The notes under the pieces were generated by a model. That model worked only from the letters and a program-made list of their open reading frames with translations. It was not told the DNA's origin and did not search any database. Source: a virus. Taken from it: a DNA stretch of 20,556 bases. Position 1 is the first letter of the stretch. Each line of letters opens with the position of its first letter. Positions 15,591 through 20,556 of this stretch are shown one piece after another. The stretch covers positions 1-20,556 of the IMG/VR virus record IMGVR_UViG_3300025668_000048. One strand, written 5' to 3'. Made by a program: the position numbers and the translations under genes.

Positions 15591-18500
15591 TTACTTAATT
15601 TCCTGAACTAGTACGGTGAAGTTGATAATATCGGCAACAGTATGGTCATCACTTAAAGTTAAAGTAATTCTAGGTTCTAATAAAGAAGTAAAATCAAATA
15701 CTGCATTGTACTGATCATTTGAAGTATTTAAAGAAGAATACTCATTATGAAAAATGTCAGTACCATCATCTATAACAGCATATTTTGTCATAGACCTTTT
15801 TCCAGAATCAGATTTGGAAATAACAGTTACCTCACATCCTTTAGATGTGCCACTTGGATAAAGAACTACAGAAGAAGATTCCAACCCACCTTTATCTAAC
15901 ACAAATGTAGAAGAACTAATTTTGTAATCTGCTAATTCAAATTCTTTCAGTTCTCCATCAAGAACCTTGACACCATTAAATGTTCCAGTTCCAAAAGTTG
16001 TATTAAGATAAACATCACCTTGATCATCTAATCTTAAAATAGGATCTGTGTTTAATCCAGAAGATAATCCTAAATCAAGATATTGTTTGGTGCCACTAAT
16101 AAATGTTGTGGTAGAATCACTATTATCAATTGTTGTGTCTACAGAATTAAAAGTAACAATTTCTGTATTCAATGCTAATGAATTTCCTCCACTAGTTGTT
16201 ATGTTGTCAATTCCAGTAAAATCTAAAGAGGTAGTTGATAATTGTAATGTATTAACATTATTATTATAAAAATATAAAATATTTTCATTTGCTGCAGGAG
16301 CAGTTTCTGGAATAATATATGTATTACCATCAACGTCTCTAACACCACCAAGAGAAGACCAGTTAGCACCACTATATCCTTCAAATTGTTGGATTGTTGT
16401 ATTGAAACGAATAGAACCGGGCCCAGCAGCTGCAATTGATTTTTCATTATCAGTGCCAGCAGGAATTCTAAAATGTGTTACAGAATCAACAATTGTTTGC
16501 TTTCCTGCATTTGGTTGAATAATTAAATCTTTGACGGATGTTGAAATTATATTATCGTCAAGTTTTAATTCTGATCCAATAACTAAAGGGCAGTCTTTAT
16601 TTGGACCAACTCTTAGTTCGGAAATTTCTTCAAAGGTTAATGAATCAACAGCGATAGAAGACCAAGTTAATTGTGCAGTACCATTATTTTGAACTCCAGT
16701 AGTATGTATTGGTTCACCACCAGAAGAAGTAGTTGTTCCATCACCGGTTACTTCATATAAATTATTTTTGTATTTTAAATAAGATCCACTAATTACTGCT
16801 GTGTTAGATGCCCATTCTGTAAATGATGGAAGACCCAATTTACCAGAAGAAATTTTCTTAACATTTCTAAAATCTAGAAACTGTGGTGTTAATTTTAGTG
16901 TATTTACAGCATCATTGTAAAACCATAATGTATTATCGTTTGCTCCTGCCGTAAGTTCTGCTAGAATGTATGTATTACCATCAATATCTCTAACTCCACC
17001 AAGAGAAGACCACGAATTTGAAGTGGAATTGTATCCTTCGTATTGATTATTATCAGTATTAAATCTGATAGCACCATTTTGTCTGGTTGCTGCTCCTGGA
17101 CGCTCTGAAGTATTACCGACAGGTAATACTAGTGCTTGTGTTCCATTTACTTTAGCAATTCTACCTGCCACAGGATTTAAAACTAAATCATTACCGGTGG
17201 TAGTTTGAATTTCGTTTTCTTCAATTAAAAGTTTATCATTTATATTTAAAAACCCAGTTGTTTTTAAATAACCAGATGTAGTAATATTTCCACTGGTGCT
17301 AGCAATGTTAACACTACTACCTACATTTAATGGAGCATTAACATTTACAGAAGTTCCTGAAAAACTTAGTGTTGTTTGTGAAGAAATAGATGAAGCAACA
17401 ACATTAGTTCCATTTAACTGTGGAACAGTTATGGAACCAGTAAGAATTGCATCAACACCGGTAATAGTAGAAGAGGACGTAATACTTGTAGACGTAAACT
17501 CACCAGTACTGATATCTGCTGAAACAACATCAGATTGTTGTGTATCTAAAACGGATAACGAAAACCCAGAACCAAATACTTTTGGATTATTGGCATCAAT
17601 TGTTAATAGAGATTCATTTCCAGATTCACCACCTTGATCGGCAGTTAATCTATCATAATAGTATAGATTGGGAATAGTATCTGTTATTTTAATATTAACA
17701 TTTGAACCATCTGTTGATACACTATCAGTAAATTCGGTTCCTTCAAATAGTAAATCTGCGTCTCCTGAAATAGATGGTGCTGTATCTAATGTAATAGTAG
17801 TAGCGTCTACAACAGTATCTACTTTTGTCCCACTAACTAATGCTCCACCATCCTGACCAGTAGAAGTTACAAGCATACCAGATACAATTCCGGCCGTGCT
17901 AGTAACGGTAATAGTAGCAGACCCTACATCTAATGTAGATGTAAGTGTTCCAACCCTACTAACTCCCCACTTTCCTCCAGGAAAACTAGAGAAAGCAAAT
18001 TCTTGAGCATCGTTAGAAGAATCTGATAAATCAAATGAATATGTATTTCCAACATATAAAGTTAAGTCTGGAGTCATGGTAGACCCAGAACCTGTATCAA
18101 TGAATATTTTTGTTTCTAAATCAGTAAACGTATTGATAGTATAAGTTGGACCGGGAGCAGAATCTTTTTCAAATACAGATCCAGCAGCAAGACCAGTAGA
18201 ACTACAAATTAATGAACTTATATTTCCACCAAGAGATCTAATCTCAACAATTTCTGTGCTTGATCCTTGCGCTACTCCACTTTCAACTAGAATATCTCCT
18301 ACAGCAAACGTGCTTGTAGATACAGTTGCTGTTAGTGTAATTTCTACAACTTGTTTTCTAGTTACAGTATATGTAATAGGTTGAGTTAAATCAGATGGAT
18401 TTACTTCTAAAAGATCTCCTTCTATATAACCGTTTCCAACGTTGTTAATTGCAATACTTTCTACAGAACCAATTTTAGCAATGGTATATTGTAGTGCAGT

Positions 18501-20417
18501 TGATGGCGAACCATATGAAGGACTGAATGATAAAGTTGCAGATCCTGCAGTTGTTGGTGTATTTGATAATGTAATTACATTTCCAACAATTAAAGATACT
18601 GTAGTATCAGCAGCAACAGATCCGGGACCAGTAGTTACAGTAACAGTATCCCCAACATTAATACCCACAACACTAGATACAGTGATATCTGTTAAATTTG
18701 GTGAGGAGAATGATAAACTTGCAGATCCTGCAGTTCCTGGAATAGCAGATAATGTCAATTCAGTCGCACTATCGATAGTTGCAACTGTTGTGCTTGGTTG
18801 AAGAATTCCTGTATCTGATTGTCCATTAAAGACATTCATTCCTGCAGCAATACCTGCTGTGCTAGAAACAGTAATTTGTGCTGATGAATTGCTTAATGTT
18901 GTAGAAACATTATTTTTTTGTCCTGGAAGAGATGCAGCAACTCCTGTAACTCCAGCTGATAATGATAAAACATCATTTATGGCATAACCAGATCCCTTAC
19001 TATCAAATGTAAGAATTTCTGACAATTGACCAGGATTGGTGTTTACTGTATAAGTAAACCCAGATCCACCACCTCCACCTAAGTCAGAATCATTTGCTGA
19101 TAAAATATCTGTTGAGATATATCCAGAACCAATGTTTGTGAAAGTTATAGAACCAACAACTCCATTAAAAGAAGTTGTTGTTAACGTAAACGTAGATCCA
19201 GATCCAGTTCCTCCTATATCAGTAGGATTGAATGTTACAATGTCTCCAGTTGCATAATCATCTGCATCTGTAAATACGACCGACGAAACTGCTCCACCAG
19301 ATACAGTTACCTCTGCTGTTCCTCCTGTGCCTTCGTGAACTGTTGTTCCAGACTGAATGGTGACACTTGCACCCATATTATTATGAACTTCACAGTCATA
19401 ATTTACAGTTGCGGTTGTAGATGATCCCTTAACTACAACGTAGTAAAAAGCACCTGCACTGCCAGGAGTTCCTACTCTGACTCCAGTAACACCAGGAGAA
19501 TCACCTGGATTTAAATCTCCCCCAAACTGAGTTTCAAACCTAAATGGATGTCCGACGTTAGATGCATCAGATATATCAAATCTATAAGTATTTCCAGTAT
19601 CTAAAGTTAGTGCTGGTTGGGTATTGCCATCAATTACATATTGGAAAGGACCGGAACCAGTTACGGTTGCAACAAATGTTTGTATTGGTTCGTTGTATGT
19701 AGATACACCTTGATATGTTCCGTCTGTATATCCAGAACCACCACTTATTGTTCCATTAAATCCTGTACTACCAGTTACTATAATATCAGCAACAGCATTA
19801 GATCCATTTCCTCCAGTAATAGGAACATCATTATATGTTCCTGGCACATATCCAGAACCACCTACCAAAGCACCAACAATACCAGGAACGTTAAATGAAA
19901 TTAAAGCTCCAGATCCATTTCCTCCTGGTAAAGGAACTGAACTGTAAGTTCCCGGATTATAACCAGCACCAGTTTGTGTAATTGAACCTTCATATTCTGT
20001 AATTACAAAATCTAGAGACGCATTATCACCCGTTCCACTAATAAGAGCAACATTAGTATAAGACCCTGGATCATAGTTTAATCCAGTATTTAAAATAGAA
20101 ATACCACTATCATATAAAATTCTCTGTCTTACTTTAAAATTTTTAAAGAAGACAACACCCGATGGTTCTAAATCAATAATTTTTTTGTTTGAAGAAACAA
20201 ATCCCAAACTACCAGTATCTGATTTGTATATACCGACACTGGTATCTGATGTAAAAGATAAAGAAGGAACTAAAATAGTTCCATTCCCAAGTTTCAAATT
20301 TCCTGTAGAAAGATCACTTCCGCCCTGAGCGATATTAAAAATTTGAGTTCCAATCTCATTAATTTTTAACCTTTGTTTTTCAAAGGTATCAGTTCTAGCG
20401 ACATTAATTGCTGGCAT
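15591..20417 (-). CDS. Large modular virion structural protein with cupredoxin-like domains (1608 aa)
   Basis: Modules by residue: 1-100 an N-terminal region (MPAINVARTDTFEKQRLKIN) of the kind seen in large cyanophage structural proteins; 112-242 four GxGY-PGTY beta repeats; 247-355 a cupredoxin-like domain with possible copper ligands His290, Cys342, His345 and Met348; 385-500 and 650-690 further GSGY-type repeats; 504-632 two copies of a TDITVSS-type repeat; 766-940 a degenerate second cupredoxin-like domain with a third such repeat inserted; 985-1110 fibre-like beta sequence; 1115-1183 and 1334-1400 a duplicated fibre module containing SSLGGVRDxDGNTY; 1480-1608 a C-terminal domain. It is probably a tail fibre or baseplate-periphery protein. 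The ATG overlaps the 3' end of the upstream gene by 14 bases, and a CATAAATA element lies 55 bases upstream. No enzyme active site is recognised. Confidence 0.85.
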   Translation of the reverse strand: MPAINVARTDTFEKQRLKINEIGTQIFNIAQGGSDLSTGNLKLGNGTILVPSLSFTSDTSVGIYKSDTGSLGFVSSNKKIIDLEPSGVVFFKNFKVRQRILYDSGISILNTGLNYDPGSYTNVALISGTGDNASLDFVITEYEGSITQTGAGYNPGTYSSVPLPGGNGSGALISFNVPGIVGALVGGSGYVPGTYNDVPITGGNGSNAVADIIVTGSTGFNGTISGGSGYTDGTYQGVSTYNEPIQTFVATVTGSGPFQYVIDGNTQPALTLDTGNTYRFDISDASNVGHPFRFETQFGGDLNPGDSPGVTGVRVGTPGSAGAFYYVVVKGSSTTATVNYDCEVHNNMGASVTIQSGTTVHEGTGGTAEVTVSGGAVSSVVFTDADDYATGDIVTFNPTDIGGTGSGSTFTLTTTSFNGVVGSITFTNIGSGYISTDILSANDSDLGGGGGSGFTYTVNTNPGQLSEILTFDSKGSGYAINDVLSLSAGVTGVAASLPGQKNNVSTTLSNSSAQITVSSTAGIAAGMNVFNGQSDTGILQPSTTVATIDSATELTLSAIPGTAGSASLSFSSPNLTDITVSSVVGINVGDTVTVTTGPGSVAADTTVSLIVGNVITLSNTPTTAGSATLSFSPSYGSPSTALQYTIAKIGSVESIAINNVGNGYIEGDLLEVNPSDLTQPITYTVTRKQVVEITLTATVSTSTFAVGDILVESGVAQGSSTEIVEIRSLGGNISSLICSSTGLAAGSVFEKDSAPGPTYTINTFTDLETKIFIDTGSGSTMTPDLTLYVGNTYSFDLSDSSNDAQEFAFSSFPGGKWGVSRVGTLTSTLDVGSATITVTSTAGIVSGMLVTSTGQDGGALVSGTKVDTVVDATTITLDTAPSISGDADLLFEGTEFTDSVSTDGSNVNIKITDTIPNLYYYDRLTADQGGESGNESLLTIDANNPKVFGSGFSLSVLDTQQSDVVSADISTGEFTSTSITSSSTITGVDAILTGSITVPQLNGTNVVASSISSQTTLSFSGTSVNVNAPLNVGSSVNIASTSGNITTSGYLKTTGFLNINDKLLIEENEIQTTTGNDLVLNPVAGRIAKVNGTQALVLPVGNTSERPGAATRQNGAIRFNTDNNQYEGYNSTSNSWSSLGGVRDIDGNTYILAELTAGANDNTLWFYNDAVNTLKLTPQFLDFRNVKKISSGKLGLPSFTEWASNTAVISGSYLKYKNNLYEVTGDGTTTSSGGEPIHTTGVQNNGTAQLTWSSIAVDSLTFEEISELRVGPNKDCPLVIGSELKLDDNIISTSVKDLIIQPNAGKQTIVDSVTHFRIPAGTDNEKSIAAAGPGSIRFNTTIQQFEGYSGANWSSLGGVRDVDGNTYIIPETAPAANENILYFYNNNVNTLQLSTTSLDFTGIDNITTSGGNSLALNTEIVTFNSVDTTIDNSDSTTTFISGTKQYLDLGLSSGLNTDPILRLDDQGDVYLNTTFGTGTFNGVKVLDGELKEFELADYKISSSTFVLDKGGLESSSVVLYPSGTSKGCEVTVISKSDSGKRSMTKYAVIDDGTDIFHNEYSSLNTSNDQYNAVFDFTSLLEPRITLTLSDDHTVADIINFTVLVQEIK
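16218..17075 (-). repeat. Duplicated SSLGGVRD fibre module in the 1608-aa protein
   Basis: Residues 1115-1183 (16869-17075) and 1334-1400 (16218-16418) share IRFNT..NQYEGYN..WSSLGGVRDxDGNTYI...AN.N.LxFYN..VNTLxL...LDF. The DNA coding the GGVRD segment is also very similar. The units are about 219 residues apart. Similar YNTT...YNG..W segments open the two lectin-like proteins at 3738-4838 and 4879-5727. Confidence 0.8.
17598..18122 (-). other. Degenerate cupredoxin-like domain interrupted by a repeat module
   Basis: Residues 766-940 of the same protein. PDLTLYVGNTYSFDLSDSSN aligns closely with PALTLDTGNTYRFDISDASN of the first domain, but GHPF has become AQEF, losing the His. The closing strand reads NLYYYDRLTADQGGESG without Cys, His or Met. 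Residues 825-893 (17739-17945) between the halves form a TATITVTSTAGI-type repeat like those at 504-632, so it appears to have been inserted. Confidence 0.6.
18522..18908 (-). repeat. Tandem TDITVSS-type repeats with near-identical DNA segment
   Basis: Residues 504-571 and 575-632 are related units containing SAQITVSSTAGIAAGM and LTDITVSSVVGINVGD and ending TAGSASLSFS and TAGSATLSFS. At DNA level the ends (18525-18552 and 18708-18735) match over 28 bases with one mismatch, 183 bases apart and in frame. A third unit is at 17739-17945. Confidence 0.75.
19353..19679 (-). other. Cupredoxin-like domain with intact-looking type-1 copper motif
   Basis: Residues 247-355 of the 1608-residue protein. 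LTLDTGNTYRFDISDASNVG is followed by His290 in GHPFRF, and VNYDCEVHNNMGASVTI ends the domain with Cys342, His345 and Met348. A His far upstream plus C-x2-H-x2-M on the last loop is the type-1 copper ligand set, and this spacing equals that of amicyanin (Cys92, His95, Met98). I recall related domains in other marine phage and metagenomic proteins, not checked here. Copper binding is inferred from the motif. Confidence 0.65.
19692..20078 (-). repeat. Four GxGY-PGTY repeats near the N-terminus of the 1608-aa protein
   Basis: Residues 114-242 hold four units of about 38 residues: YDPGSYTNVALISGTGDNAS, YNPGTYSSVPLPGGNGSGAL, YVPGTYNDVPITGGNGSNAV and YTDGTYQGVSTYN. Each is led by GAGY or GSGY except the first (GLNY). 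The regular period and Gly-rich turns suggest a small beta-prism or solenoid. Confidence 0.8.
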
Positions 20418-20556
20418 TTTTTATTAACTCTCTAAGTAGAAATTTGATTTCAGAGACTTCATCCTTCAACATATTTATGTCGTCTAACGCGGAACCAAGG
20501 TGTTTTGATTTGCGTCTAGATTCTATGGCAGAATCGTCCAAACTGATGATGGCACC
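20404..20556 (-). CDS. 3' end of an unrecognised gene (5' part outside window)
   Basis: An open frame enters from the window edge and ends at TAA (20406-20404), giving the last 50 residues of a protein. It overlaps the start of the 1608-residue gene by 14 bases. The visible part is charged and probably helical (LDDINMLKDEVSEIKFLLRE), consistent with a C-terminal coiled coil ending LIKNASN. Identity cannot be told from this fragment. By T4 synteny it lies on the baseplate side of the fibre genes. A CATAAATA element lies inside it. Confidence 0.65.
   Translation of the reverse strand, partial: GAIISLDDSAIESRRKSKHLGSALDDINMLKDEVSEIKFLLRELIKNASN
20472..20479 (-). promoter_or_regulatory. T4-type late promoter element (CATAAATA)
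   Basis: CATAAATA on the minus strand within the partial upstream gene, 55 bases before the ATG of the 1608-residue gene. It sits in a near-palindrome (ACATAAATATGT). Distance is longer than for the other elements, so confidence is lower. Confidence 0.42.

Noticed and set aside
18442-18801. 119-codon plus-strand open frame antisense to the 1608-residue protein
   Set aside because: It covers the repeat region on the other strand and its Val/Thr/Asp-rich sequence is the mirror of repeat codons; no independent coding evidence.
16218-20078. Repeated blocks considered as a CRISPR array or mobile element
   Set aside because: The repeats are in-frame protein repeats with diverged DNA and no constant spacer length, and there are no terminal inverted repeats or transposase.

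Overview
The window looks like the late (virion structural) region of a T4-like marine cyanomyovirus. The evidence is a gp13-gp14 neck gene pair, very large modular tail or fibre proteins of the kind marine cyanophages carry, several 2-oxoglutarate/Fe(II) oxygenases, AT-rich sequence with tightly packed genes, and T4-type late promoter elements (NATAAATA). A host (Synechococcus, Prochlorococcus or another marine bacterium) cannot be fixed from this sequence alone. Every gene I can support lies on the minus strand, so transcription runs from position 20556 toward 1.

Layout in transcription order: (1) 20556-20404, the 3' end of an unrecognised gene with a charged helical tail. (2) 20417-15591, a 1608-residue modular structural protein with GSGY-type beta repeats, a domain with an intact-looking type-1 copper (cupredoxin) motif, a second degenerate copy of that domain with a foreign repeat inserted, and a duplicated fibre module. 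(3) 15590-15090, a small unknown protein. (4) 15045-5734, a 3103-residue giant fibre or structural protein that appears to hold a beta-helix interrupted by a duplicated alpha-helical block. (5) 5727-4879, a LamG/concanavalin-like lectin protein. (6) 4838-3738, a fibrinogen/intelectin-like lectin protein. (7) 3733-3467, a small unknown. (8) 3457-1750, three tandem but dissimilar 2OG-Fe(II) oxygenases. (9) 1719-1522, a 65-residue coiled-coil protein with its own late-promoter-like element and a strong intrinsic-terminator-like hairpin after it. (10) 1471-671 gp13, then 669-1 gp14, which runs off the window.

In T4 the genes before 13-14 are 10, 11, 12 and wac (baseplate pins, short tail fibres, whiskers). 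Here the same place is filled by two giant modular proteins and two small lectin-like proteins, which plausibly form the host-contacting distal apparatus. The oxygenases sit among late structural genes, so they may modify virion or host proteins late in infection. Intergenic gaps are short (longest about 44 bases) and no tRNA, CRISPR array, insertion sequence or integrase was seen.

The most unusual points are the copper-site-like domain in a phage structural protein and its decayed, interrupted paralogue; the eukaryote-type fibrinogen/intelectin-like fold with HxH pairs in a putative receptor-binding protein; and the terminator hairpin whose 3' arm contains the likely ribosome-binding site of gp13.
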